Below, one piece after another: positions 42,963 to 51,571 of a stretch of DNA of 64,000 nt (positions are counted from its first letter, which is position 1; each line of letters starts with the position of its first letter). The stretch comes from Bog-756 sp963831535 (lineage in GTDB: Bacteria > Actinomycetota > Acidimicrobiia > Acidimicrobiales > RAAP-2). The notes under the pieces are model-generated. The model did not search any database and was not told the origin of the DNA. It saw only the letters and a list, made by a program, of their open reading frames with translations. The position numbers and the translations under genes are program-made. The stretch is taken from positions 62,001-126,000 of the forward strand of contig CAWHQP010000004.1 in NCBI GenBank assembly GCA_963831535.1. The letters run 5' to 3'.

Positions 42963-44603
42963 ATGTCCGTTACCGAGAGGTCCCTCCCGTGGTGGAAGAC
43001 GGCGGTCTTTTACCAGATCTATCCACGTTCGTTCGCCGATTCCGACGGGGACGGGGTGGGCGATCTGGGCGGGATCCGGGCCCACCTGGGCGACCTCGCC
43101 TGGCTGGGTGTCGACGCTCTGTGGATCTCGCCCTTCTACCGCTCGCCGATGGCCGACTTCGGCTATGACGTGAGCGACTACTGCGACGTCGACCCGATCT
43201 TCGGCACCCTCGAGGAGTTCGACCTGCTGGTCGAGGAGGCTCACGCCCTCGGGCTCAGGGTGATCATCGACTGGGTTCCCAACCACACCTCTGATCAGCA
43301 CCCGTGGTTCATCGATGCGGCAACCGGCAGGACCAGTCTGCACCGGGACTGGTACGTGTGGCGGGACGCCACCCCGGACGGAGCCCCGCCCAACAACTGG
43401 GTGTCGTCCTTCGACCTCACCGCCCCGGCCTGGACCCTCGACCCGGCGTCGGGTCAGTGGTACCTGCACCTGTTCGAATCGGCCCAGCCCGATCTCGACT
43501 GGGACCACCCAGCGGTGGAGGAGGCCATGCACGACGTGCTCCGCTTCTGGTTGGACCGCGGGGTGGACGGTGTCCGGGCCGACGTGATCCACTGCATCGG
43601 CAAGGACCCGGACCTCCCCGACGACCCACCGGCTGTGGCCGGCATCCCCCACAGCGCGCTCAACGACGTCCCGGTCACCCACCGCCGTCTCCGGGGCATC
43701 CGTCACCTCATCGACTCCTACCCCGGCGACCGGGTGATCGTGGGTGAGGTGTTCCTCCTCTCCACCGAGGCGGTGGCCACCTACTACGGGGAGGACGACG
43801 AACTCCACCTGGCCTTCAATTTCCCACCCCTGTTCGCCCGCTGGAGCCAGGCCGCCTGGACCCGGTGCATCGAAGAGACCGTGACCGCACTGGAACCCCG
43901 GCGCGCCTGGCCCACCTGGGTCCTGTCCAACCATGACAATCCCCGCCACCGGACCCGCTACGACCGGGCCGGAACCATGCTCGGCGAGGACCCCGTCACC
44001 ACGGCACGGCGCAGCGAGGCCCGGGCCCGGGCGGCGGCGGTGTTGCTCGTGACCCTGCGGGGCACGCCGTTCCTCTACCAGGGCGAGGAGCTCGGTCTGC
44101 TCGACGGGTTGATCCCGCCCGATCGACAGGTCGATCCAGGAGGTCGGGACGGATGCCGGTGCCCTTTGCCGTGGAACGGCTCTCCCGACCACGGCTGGCC
44201 GACGCTGCCCGGTGCCGAAGTGTGGCTGCCCTTCCCGCCCGAATCCGGGCGGCGGAACCGGCGCAGCCAAGAGGAGGACACCGCATCCATCCTCCACCTC
44301 TACCGTCGACTCCTCGCCCTCCGACACGCGCACCCGGCGCTGTCGCTCGGTGAGCTGACCCTCCTCGATCTGGCCGAGGGGGTGCTGGGCTACGAACGTC
44401 GGTCAGGGGACGAGTCCTACGTGGTGGCCCTCAACCTCACCGAGCTCGCCGTCGATCTGACCGGCGCCGACGGCGGGATCCTGGAGGGCCGGTCGGTGGC
44501 GGTGGCCAGCGACGGGACCGACGAAGCTCAGCCCTTTTCGGGGTCTCTGGACGGGGACCAGGCGGTGGTGTTGGCCCCGGCCGGTCAGCGCCGACCGGCC
44601 TAG
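42963..44603 (+). CDS. GH13 alpha-glucosidase / oligo-1,6-glucosidase
   Basis: 546 residues. VFYQIYPRSFADSDGDGVGDLGGI is the GH13 opening. The catalytic residues are visible: nucleophile Asp207 in GVRADVIH, acid/base Glu262 in VIVGEVFL, and Asp325 in SNHDNPRH. DWVPNHTSDQHPWF is conserved region I. The QPDLDWDHP region and overall length fit exo-acting alpha-glucosidases or trehalose-related enzymes of subfamilies 17/23/30. No signal peptide, so it works in the cytoplasm on imported oligosaccharides. No sugar transporter is adjacent. Confidence 0.9.
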   Translation: MSVTERSLPWWKTAVFYQIYPRSFADSDGDGVGDLGGIRAHLGDLAWLGVDALWISPFYRSPMADFGYDVSDYCDVDPIFGTLEEFDLLVEEAHALGLRVIIDWVPNHTSDQHPWFIDAATGRTSLHRDWYVWRDATPDGAPPNNWVSSFDLTAPAWTLDPASGQWYLHLFESAQPDLDWDHPAVEEAMHDVLRFWLDRGVDGVRADVIHCIGKDPDLPDDPPAVAGIPHSALNDVPVTHRRLRGIRHLIDSYPGDRVIVGEVFLLSTEAVATYYGEDDELHLAFNFPPLFARWSQAAWTRCIEETVTALEPRRAWPTWVLSNHDNPRHRTRYDRAGTMLGEDPVTTARRSEARARAAAVLLVTLRGTPFLYQGEELGLLDGLIPPDRQVDPGGRDGCRCPLPWNGSPDHGWPTLPGAEVWLPFPPESGRRNRRSQEEDTASILHLYRRLLALRHAHPALSLGELTLLDLAEGVLGYERRSGDESYVVALNLTELAVDLTGADGGILEGRSVAVASDGTDEAQPFSGSLDGDQAVVLAPAGQRRPA

Positions 44604-44845
44604 AGCCAGATCTCACGCCAGAAGTCTGGAGCCCCTTCGTCGCCCAGGGACATCGAGTGCCCATCCTCGTGGCCGCTGCGCCTGATGCAGCACACCAGGG
44701 TGCCGATCCACGGTCCCCGGTCGATGCAGTGCACGGCGCCACAGCGGTTCCACTGGGGCGTGGCGGGCAATTCGAGGTCATCGAGATCGAAGTCGGCGTC
44801 CGACCAATCACTGAACCTGCGCACATGAAACGGATCGATGGTCAA
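44600..44845 (-). CDS. hypothetical protein, 81 residues
   Basis: Begins (TTG) LTIDPFHVRRFSDWSDADFDLDDLELPATP and continues with four cysteines in two close pairs (CGAVHC, CC) and a C-terminal FWREIWL. AGGAAAG lies upstream of the TTG. Unknown family; the paired cysteines may bind metal or form disulfides. It overlaps the glucosidase stop by 4 bp in convergent orientation. Confidence 0.45.
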   Translation of the reverse strand: MTIDPFHVRRFSDWSDADFDLDDLELPATPQWNRCGAVHCIDRGPWIGTLVCCIRRSGHEDGHSMSLGDEGAPDFWREIWL

Positions 44846-45211
44846 AGTCTTTCCTGCCCCTTTTGTTTCGTATGCCTCCTCCCCATGATCGGAATACGGG
44901 CTCCGAAGCTGTAGCGGGAATTGCGAGAACCACGGGGCGGGGTGTCTGGGGCGGGTAGCGATTCCGGGGTCCCCCTGTTCTCCAGGTCCACCGGTCATCA
45001 TGGGACCGGTGGAAGCGACGCTGGTCACCAGGCAAGACGGAGGGCGGGAGGGACGGTGACGCGATCCGCGACTGCTCGCCGGCGGCTTCCCGGCCGTGAC
45101 CGCCAGACCCGTGGCCTTCCGTCCTCCGGGTCCCACCCCACCGCCCACTCCCGCCCACCGCTCCCGGTGGCAACTGACGGATTGTTCAGAGTTTCATCGT
45201 TGTGATCCGTT

Positions 45212-45239
45212 CATCACCTGGCTTAATGTCCAGGTGATG
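45212..45239. promoter_or_regulatory. 10-bp perfect inverted repeat upstream of the XRE regulator
   Basis: CATCACCTGG, 8-nt AT-richer spacer, CCAGGTGATG. It lies 71 bp before the ATG at 45310, within a 464-bp gene-free stretch (44846-45309). Best explained as the operator through which the regulator controls itself. The rest of the stretch shows nothing recognisable. Confidence 0.6.
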
Positions 45240-45309
45240 GCCACGAACATTCCGACGGGGATTGATGGATATGTTCAAATTTCTAACAAAGTGGAGCTAC
45301 GCTAGGCGG

Positions 45310-46347
45310 ATGAACGGTGAACCGACCAAAGGCATCGAGGACATCGTGCGGCGCAACGTGGCCGCACTGCGCTCCAAAGCCAACCTCACCCAACAGGGCC
45401 TGGCCGACGAGATGCTGCTCCGGGGCATCGCCTGGACCCGCGAGACGGTGGCCCAGGTGGAGACGACCAATCGACGCCTCGGATTCACCGAGGCCATCGT
45501 GGTGGCGGCCTGCCTCGATGTACCGGTCGCCCGCCTGACGGCCACCGGTGCCCCGTCAGTGGCCGTGGGCGAGAGCGAGTGGAGTGCGGCCTACCTGGGG
45601 GCCGCCATCGCCGGTACGACCGGCGACATCTTTCCCCCCGAGAGCTACGCCTCCCCGGCGCCGGTTCGGGCCGAGACCCCCGCGGCCCCTCCGTCCGGCC
45701 CCGGACCGTCGGCCACCGACTTGATCGGTTCTCCGGGCCGCGCCGCTGCTCCCGGCGAGGTGCCTGACCGGCGGCGGGGTGAACGGAGGGTCAGCGACCC
45801 CGATGCCCGTGAAGCCCGTGGTCGTCGTGCCACAGACGGTCCGGCTGCCACACCGCAGCGAACAGCCGAACGCATCGAGCGCCGCCTCCGCCTTCGCGTG
45901 ACCGCCGGCGATGTGGACGCCACCGCGCAGCGCCTGTGGTCCCGCAGCCTCGAAGCGGAGCGGGAGCGGCGGGTGACCGATCGGGTGGCCCTGACCGGGG
46001 GGTCGCTCAAGACCATCCGTGGCCACGTCTCACGCGATCTGGATCGCGAGATCGCCTACGAGATGGAGCGGGACCCGGCCCGGGTACAGCCTCTCGCCCC
46101 CCCACCGGGCGAAATGAGTCCGGACGAGGTGACCTGGGAGGCCACCCGGCTCAACATCATCCTGGCCAACAAGGGTTACAACGACAGCGACGTCACCCGG
46201 TGGTGGAACTTCACCCGCCACCGTGAGCTCGGCGACCGGACGATCGCCGAAGCCTGGAAGGACGCCGAGTACAGCGCCGTCCGGCGCCTGGTCGAGTCGT
46301 TGCCCGACAAACACGGCGTCACCAACGGGTACTTCGTCGACGAGTAG
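45310..46347 (+). CDS. XRE-type HTH regulator with a C-terminal effector domain of unknown type
   Basis: 345 residues. Residues 10-75 are an XRE helix-turn-helix (IVRRNVAALRSKANLTQQGLADEMLLRGIAWTRETVAQVE). A Pro/Arg-rich linker (about 110-200) is followed by a conserved-looking C-terminus, LNIILANKGYNDSDVTRWWNFTRHRELGDRTIAEAW..VRRLVESL. Its WW..R..LGDRT.AEAW pattern recalls Xre/MbcA/ParS antitoxin domains, but the match is by eye only. No toxin-like RES gene is adjacent. A perfect inverted repeat lies upstream and a hairpin pair directly downstream. Confidence 0.72.
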   Translation: MNGEPTKGIEDIVRRNVAALRSKANLTQQGLADEMLLRGIAWTRETVAQVETTNRRLGFTEAIVVAACLDVPVARLTATGAPSVAVGESEWSAAYLGAAIAGTTGDIFPPESYASPAPVRAETPAAPPSGPGPSATDLIGSPGRAAAPGEVPDRRRGERRVSDPDAREARGRRATDGPAATPQRTAERIERRLRLRVTAGDVDATAQRLWSRSLEAERERRVTDRVALTGGSLKTIRGHVSRDLDREIAYEMERDPARVQPLAPPPGEMSPDEVTWEATRLNIILANKGYNDSDVTRWWNFTRHRELGDRTIAEAWKDAEYSAVRRLVESLPDKHGVTNGYFVDE

Positions 46348-46389
46348 GACGTCCACCGAGTGGACGTCGACGGGTAGAGGTCCACTCGG
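46348..46389 (+). promoter_or_regulatory. mutually exclusive hairpins between regulator and aminotransferase genes
   Basis: Immediately after the regulator stop, GACGTCCAC pairs with GTGGACGTC around a CGA loop (46348-46368). Alternatively CCGAGTGGAC (46356-46365) pairs with GTCCACTCGG (46380-46389). The two structures cannot coexist. Without a U-run either could serve as a 3' end, an attenuator or an RNase barrier. Confidence 0.45.
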
Positions 46390-46456
46390 ACACCCGGAAC
46401 TATCGGTTCGCTGACCGCATCGGCCGCTGCACCCGCCCCAAATCCGAAAGGAGCCC

Positions 46457-47815
46457 ATGGACCGGGCACGACTGACGTTCTTGCTGGACGGGGAGCGCCG
46501 GATGCACCGGGATCGAAATCCGCGGTCGTGGGCGCAGTTCTCCAGCGCCGGCCACCTGTTCACCGGCGTGCCCATGACCTGGATGGCCAGCTGGGCCGGC
46601 GGATTCCCCCTGGCGCTGGACCGGGCCGAGGGGGCCCGGGTCTCCGACATCGACGGACACACCTACGTGGATTTTGCCCTGGGGGACACCGGGGCCATGG
46701 CCGGTCACTCCCCCCGGCCCGTGGTCGAGGCCGTACGGCGGCGGATCGAGAGCCTCGGAGGCATCACCGCCATGCTCCCGAGCGAGGATGCCGAGTGGGT
46801 GGCCGCCGAGTTGAGTCGTCGGTTCGGGATGGCCCAGTGGTCGTTCGCCCTCAGTGCCACCGATGCCAACCGGTGGGCCCTGCGCCTGGCCCGCCTAGCC
46901 ACCGGCCGCCCGCAGGTGCTGGTTTTCGCCTACTGCTACCACGGGAGCGTGGACGAGACCTTCGTGATCACGGGACCGGACGGTTCCACAGTGTCCCGTC
47001 CCGGCAACGTGGCACCCGCCGTCGATCCGGCGGAGACCACGGTGGCCGCCGAGTTCAACGACCTCGACGCGTTGTCCCGAATTCTGCACACCGGGCGCAT
47101 CGCCGCTGTGCTCACCGAACCGGCCCTCACCAACATCGGGATCGTCCTTCCCGAACCGGGATTCCACGCCGGTCTCCGCGCCCTGTGCGACGAAACCGGC
47201 ACGCTGCTGATGATCGACGAGACCCATACCTTTTCGGCCGGGCCGGGCGGTGCCACGCGGGAGTGGGGCCTCGAACCAGACATCGTCACCATCGGCAAGG
47301 CCATCGCCGGGGGGATACCGATCGGTGCCTTCGGCCTCGGTGAGCGCCTGGCCCGGTCGCTGCTTTTCCGCATCGAAGACGACGGCGCCGACATCGTCGA
47401 CGTTGGAGGTGTGGGCGGCACCCTGGCCGGCAACGCCCTCAGTACGGCGGCAGCACGGGCCACGTTGGAGCACGTGCTCACCGAGGGGGCCTTCGCCACC
47501 ATGTCGGATCTGGCCCTGCGTCTGGCCGACCAGGTGGATCGCACCATCTCCGGCCACGGACTGCCCTGGTCGGCGTCTCGCCTCGGAGCCCGGTCCGAGT
47601 ACCGCTTCTGCGCCCCCGCGCCCAAGAACGGGACCGAATCCGCCCGGGCCGAGGACTCCGAACTGAACGAGTTCCTCCACCTCTACATGAGCAACCGCGG
47701 CGTACTCATCACCCCCTTCCACAACATGATCCTGACCTGCCCGGCCACAACGCCGGCCGACGTCGACCGCCACGGCGAGCTCTTTGCCTCGGCACTCGAC
47801 ACGCTCACCGGTTGA
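46457..47815 (+). CDS. class III PLP-dependent aminotransferase (glutamate-1-semialdehyde-aminomutase-like)
   Basis: 452 residues. DIDGHTYVDFALGDTGAMAGHSP near the N-terminus, LLMIDETHTF (PLP-ring Asp) and the Schiff-base lysine in VTIGKAIAGGIPIGAFG. MSNRGVLITPFHNM at the C-terminus is typical of HemL-like enzymes. True HemL has a shorter N-terminus and is normally in a haem cluster, so this is probably an aspartate-aminotransferase-family member with another substrate. GAAAGGAG before the ATG is a very good ribosome site. Confidence 0.85.
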   Translation: MDRARLTFLLDGERRMHRDRNPRSWAQFSSAGHLFTGVPMTWMASWAGGFPLALDRAEGARVSDIDGHTYVDFALGDTGAMAGHSPRPVVEAVRRRIESLGGITAMLPSEDAEWVAAELSRRFGMAQWSFALSATDANRWALRLARLATGRPQVLVFAYCYHGSVDETFVITGPDGSTVSRPGNVAPAVDPAETTVAAEFNDLDALSRILHTGRIAAVLTEPALTNIGIVLPEPGFHAGLRALCDETGTLLMIDETHTFSAGPGGATREWGLEPDIVTIGKAIAGGIPIGAFGLGERLARSLLFRIEDDGADIVDVGGVGGTLAGNALSTAAARATLEHVLTEGAFATMSDLALRLADQVDRTISGHGLPWSASRLGARSEYRFCAPAPKNGTESARAEDSELNEFLHLYMSNRGVLITPFHNMILTCPATTPADVDRHGELFASALDTLTG

Positions 47816-47930
47816 CCGCCAGGGTTCGCTAATCTCGGCTCCACTCCGGAACGGGTGTGGGCGCTCGGAGCGGCCCCGCCCGTGACTGTAGATGGCCCGC
47901 TGCTACGGCCGCACGAGAGCGAGGCAGGCG

Positions 47931-49298
47931 ATGAGCGGTGGGTGGCGGCGAATCCCCGGCGGGATCACGGTGACCTCGATGGTGGCAGCCGCGGGGTGGT
48001 GCGGCTTCGCCGCCTATCTGGTGGTCCAGGCCCGGCTCGGGGCTCCGCTCGTCTGGAACGACACCACGGTCTATGAGGCGATTGCTCGCCGGCCGCTGTG
48101 GTCGAGGGCGCTCTGGGCCGGTCCCCGCCCGCCCCTGCTCCCCCTGGTGCTGAAGGCAGTGGGCACCGGTACGGCCCTGGTGACCACCCAGGCGGTGGTG
48201 GCCGCCCTGGCCTGGGGCACGCTGGCCTGGACCGTCGGCCGACTGATGGATCCGGGTTGGCGGCGGGTGGCCGCCACCTTCCTCGTCCTGGGCTTCGCCA
48301 CCACGCTTCCCGTGGCCCTGTGGAACCGGTCCGAGCTGTCCGAGTCTCTGTCCATGAGCCTGCTCGCCCTCATATTCGCCGGCTTCATCTGGGTGGCCCG
48401 CCGGCCGACCTGGCCCCGTGTGGCCGCCACCGTGCTGGCGTGTCTGGGGTTCGCCCTGCTCCGCGACGCCCAGGTGTGGACGGTGGGGATCCTGGGCCTG
48501 GCCACCTGGTCCTACGCCGTCGGTGCTGCGGTAACGCGCCGGAACTCAGCCATACGGGCCGGGGTCCTGGCCCTGTGCCTGCTGGCCGTGGTGGTCCTGT
48601 CCGAGTGGGGCACGCTCTCCTCCCAACGCACCACACCGGACACGGCGGACGTCCTCTTTGTGCGGGTGTTCCCGTTCCCCGACCGGGTGGCCTGGTTCGC
48701 CGCCCACGGGATGCCCCAGGCCGAGCGCATCGACCGGCTGGCCGCCGACACCCCCGCCCCCGACGGCGCGGCCAAGGTCGTCGGCATCGCACCGAACGAC
48801 CCGGCCTTCCAGCCGTTCGAGCGGTGGCTCCGGGCCGAGGGCGGCCGCACCTATCTCCTGTGGCTGGTGACCCATCCCTGGTATGTGATCAGCGAGCCCC
48901 TGCAACGACCCGAACGCGCCTTCAATTTCGCCGACGGCAACCTCGCCTTCTACGCCCCGGCGTCCCAACCCGCGACCTCGCCGCTGACCACGTGGCTGTG
49001 GCCCCCGCTGCTGGAACTCCTGGTCCTGTCGGCCGTAGCCCTCTACCTCGGGATCGTGTCAGAGGCCTGGCGGACCGCCCCGTGGCGCGTCGTCGTCGTC
49101 CTGACCCTGGTGGGAATCGTCGGGATGCTGGTGGCGTGGCACGGTGACGGCCAGGAGGTGACCCGGCACACCGTCGAGGGCTTCGCCGCGGTCCGACTGG
49201 GGGTGTGGATCCTGTTCGCCGTGGGACTGCTCGGACTTCCCGCCTTCGATCGGTCCACCCGGAAGGACAGTTTGGGTGCCCAGGGGCCGGCGGGCTAG
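47931..49298 (+). CDS. polytopic membrane protein, possible glycosyltransferase-like
   Basis: 455 residues with about ten membrane helices. An early loop (WNDTTVYEAIARRPL) and a large extracytoplasmic loop (RVFPFPDRVAWFAAHGMPQ and on to PERAFNF) resemble the layout of GT-C mannosyltransferase-type proteins, but no DD/DE catalytic pair is clear. ATG 47931 follows GAGGCAGG; an upstream ATG at 47892 adds 13 basic residues and is less likely. Function not assigned. Confidence 0.65.
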   Translation: MSGGWRRIPGGITVTSMVAAAGWCGFAAYLVVQARLGAPLVWNDTTVYEAIARRPLWSRALWAGPRPPLLPLVLKAVGTGTALVTTQAVVAALAWGTLAWTVGRLMDPGWRRVAATFLVLGFATTLPVALWNRSELSESLSMSLLALIFAGFIWVARRPTWPRVAATVLACLGFALLRDAQVWTVGILGLATWSYAVGAAVTRRNSAIRAGVLALCLLAVVVLSEWGTLSSQRTTPDTADVLFVRVFPFPDRVAWFAAHGMPQAERIDRLAADTPAPDGAAKVVGIAPNDPAFQPFERWLRAEGGRTYLLWLVTHPWYVISEPLQRPERAFNFADGNLAFYAPASQPATSPLTTWLWPPLLELLVLSAVALYLGIVSEAWRTAPWRVVVVLTLVGIVGMLVAWHGDGQEVTRHTVEGFAAVRLGVWILFAVGLLGLPAFDRSTRKDSLGAQGPAG

Positions 49299-49338
49299 TA
49301 GGGATCAGCGGTCGTGGACGTGAGCCGAACGGGAAGGA

Positions 49339-51198
49339 CTACCCGATGCCGACAATGGGTCGGTTGAGATGCGAACCGCCCTCGGAGCCGTCGAAGGTGG
49401 CGTCACCGAAGGCGAAGACGCCGCCGTCGGAGGCCACCAGCCAATAGCCGTCGCCGCTGGAGGTCGCGTTGATGCCCACGATGGGGGCGTTCAGGTGCAT
49501 TCCGCCGGTCGAGCCGAAGTAGCCGGCGTCGCCAAATGCGAAGATGCCGCCGTCCGAGGCCACCAGCCAGTAGCCGCCGCTGTCCGGACTGTCCATGCCC
49601 ACGATAGGGGCGTTCAGGTGGATGCCGCCGGCCGAGCCGAAGAACTTGGCCGTCCCGAAGGTAAAGATGCCGCCGTCCGAAGCCACCAGCCAGTAGCCGG
49701 ACCCGTCCGGGGTCGGGGTCATGCCCACGATGGGCATGTTCAGGTGCTTGGCCCCCATCGACCCGTGGTAGACGGCGTCGCCGAAGTTGAAGATGCCGCC
49801 GTCGGAGGCCACCAGCCAGTAGCCGAGGCCGTCGGGGGTGGCGGCCATGCCCACGATGGGCTTGTTCAGGTGCTTGGCCCCCATCGACCCGTAGAAGCCG
49901 GCGTCGCCGAAGGCGAAGATGCCGCCGTCGGAGGCCACCAGCCAGTAGCCGTTGCCGTCGGGGGTGGCGGCCATGCCCACGATCGGGGCATTGAGATGGA
50001 TGGCCCCGGTGGACCCGAAGAACCCGTTGTTGCCGAAGGAGAAGATGCCGCCGTCGGTGCCCACCATCCAATAGCCGGTCGGATTCGCCCGCACCGGGCT
50101 GGTGGCGGCCGATGGTGGCCCCGCCCCGGCGGCGTTCACGGCGGTCACGGCGGTCACGGTGAAGGTATAGGTCAGGTTGTTGGTGAGCCCGGTCACCGTG
50201 GCGTGGTCGAGAGTTCCGGCCACCGCCGTCTTGGCCCCGGTGTTCACGACCGTGATCACGTACTCGTTGAGAGCGCTGAATCCGTCCGAGCTGGGAGCGA
50301 TCCAGCGGACCGTCGCCGACTGGTTGCCGCCCGATGCGGTGACGCTGGTTGGCGCATCGGGTGTCGTGTAGTTGGTCAACTGGAACGAGGTGTTCGGAAG
50401 CCCGGTGCCCGACACGGTGACCGCGTAGGTCCCCGCCGTGGCGTTGGCCGTGAAGGCATGGGAGGTCGCCACACCGGAAGCGTCGGTAGTGACGACGGAT
50501 GTGCTGCCTCCGCCGAACGTCCCTCCGGGGCCGCCTGAGGGTGCGGCGAACGTCACCGACACACCGGAGACGGCATTGCCGAATGAGTCCTCGACCACCA
50601 CGCTGAATGGTGTGGCGAAGGATGCACCCACGAGGGCGGTCTGGCCACCGCCGGCCGTGGCCGTCAGCTGGGTGCCACCTCCGGATTTGATGGAGTAGAT
50701 CGAACTCTGGACGGAAGCCTCCACCGACGTAGCTAGCGCGAACTGGTTGGTGGAGGAAGCAACGATGGGATTCACGACACCGGCGATGACCACGCTGACC
50801 GGCCCAGCCGCGATCCCCGACGCGGCCACGGTGAGCACCACATTGGGCGAGGTACCGGTGATACTGGCCACATTCGCCCCCGACCCGTTCACCGAGTAGT
50901 CGGCCACCGCAGTGGGCAGTGTCGTACCGGCCGGTGCGCCCAGGGAGATCGTTCCGCCGGCCGGTATCGCCGTGACCGCAGTGAAGCCCACGGTGTACGT
51001 GGATGTGGCCCCGGCCGTCTCCGGAACCGGGGTCACGGTGACCGGGCTCAGCGCGGAAGCCGGCGTGCTCATGACGGCGACCGATCCCGATGACAGGACC
51101 ACCGCGGCCAGGATCATCGAGCGTCGAACGAATCGCTGGGCCCGACCGCTGTCGCCGTCGAGGGCCACATCTGCCCCAGGGATCTTCACGTCGCTCAT
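49339..51198 (-). CDS. secreted protein: Ig-like and fibronectin III domains plus 'GYWLVASDGGIF' repeats
   Basis: 619 residues. The signal anchor (MILAAVVLSSGSVAVMSTPASA) has an unusually long hydrophilic leader. Residues 55-180 are a beta-rich domain, 185-290 a Big_1-like Ig domain (VVVEDSFGNAVSGVSVTFAAPSG), 291-385 an Fn3 domain (PDAPTSVTASGGNQSATVRW), and 390-619 about six repeats of GYWLVASDGGIFAFGDAGFYGS with LNKPIVGMAATPDG. The heads are adhesion-type modules. It is divergent from the phosphatase-headed repeat protein at 51572, and the two share a 373-bp control region. Confidence 0.8.
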   Translation of the reverse strand: MSDVKIPGADVALDGDSGRAQRFVRRSMILAAVVLSSGSVAVMSTPASALSPVTVTPVPETAGATSTYTVGFTAVTAIPAGGTISLGAPAGTTLPTAVADYSVNGSGANVASITGTSPNVVLTVAASGIAAGPVSVVIAGVVNPIVASSTNQFALATSVEASVQSSIYSIKSGGGTQLTATAGGGQTALVGASFATPFSVVVEDSFGNAVSGVSVTFAAPSGGPGGTFGGGSTSVVTTDASGVATSHAFTANATAGTYAVTVSGTGLPNTSFQLTNYTTPDAPTSVTASGGNQSATVRWIAPSSDGFSALNEYVITVVNTGAKTAVAGTLDHATVTGLTNNLTYTFTVTAVTAVNAAGAGPPSAATSPVRANPTGYWMVGTDGGIFSFGNNGFFGSTGAIHLNAPIVGMAATPDGNGYWLVASDGGIFAFGDAGFYGSMGAKHLNKPIVGMAATPDGLGYWLVASDGGIFNFGDAVYHGSMGAKHLNMPIVGMTPTPDGSGYWLVASDGGIFTFGTAKFFGSAGGIHLNAPIVGMDSPDSGGYWLVASDGGIFAFGDAGYFGSTGGMHLNAPIVGINATSSGDGYWLVASDGGVFAFGDATFDGSEGGSHLNRPIVGIG

Positions 51199-51358
51199 TA
51201 TTGGATTCGGCTGAGAAGCCGTCAACCGTCGGGGCAGGCTTTTCTGCGGCGCCGCCGTTGACGGTGCTTCCTACCCTACCGGTGGCGCGAAGACCACCCT
51301 TTGCATCGGAATGGACGCACTGGGTGATACCACGGTGAGCCCCGGAAAGCACGCGTTC

Positions 51359-51528
51359 AGTGGTTAAATGACCACTCTCTGTCCTTCAGCCCGGATGGAC
51401 AGTGATGGATGCAGCGAAAAGCATATTTTGCTCAATGCGGGCGGCCCCGATCGCACGAATCCTCACCGAACCACCAGTTGGGGCTCCTTGACCACGCTCC
51501 TCATGTGAACTTTTGTAGCAACGTTCAC
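51359..51528. promoter_or_regulatory. inverted repeats in the divergent control region
   Basis: AGTGGT-taaatg-ACCACT (51359-51376) and GTGAAC-12 nt-GTTCAC (51505-51528) lie in the gap between the two secreted-repeat genes. The second is 44 bp before the metallophosphatase start. GTTCAC is also the core of the Streptomyces PhoP box, but the 11-bp direct repeats required are poor, so phosphate control is only a suggestion. Confidence 0.35.
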
Positions 51529-51571
51529 TATGCGATAACTTTCCGGTTCTCAACGCGATGAACGGGGCAAT

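Noticed and set aside
49369..50538. 389-codon open frame on the plus strand
   Set aside because: Antisense to the Ig/Fn3 repeat protein. Its regularity simply mirrors the coding repeats.
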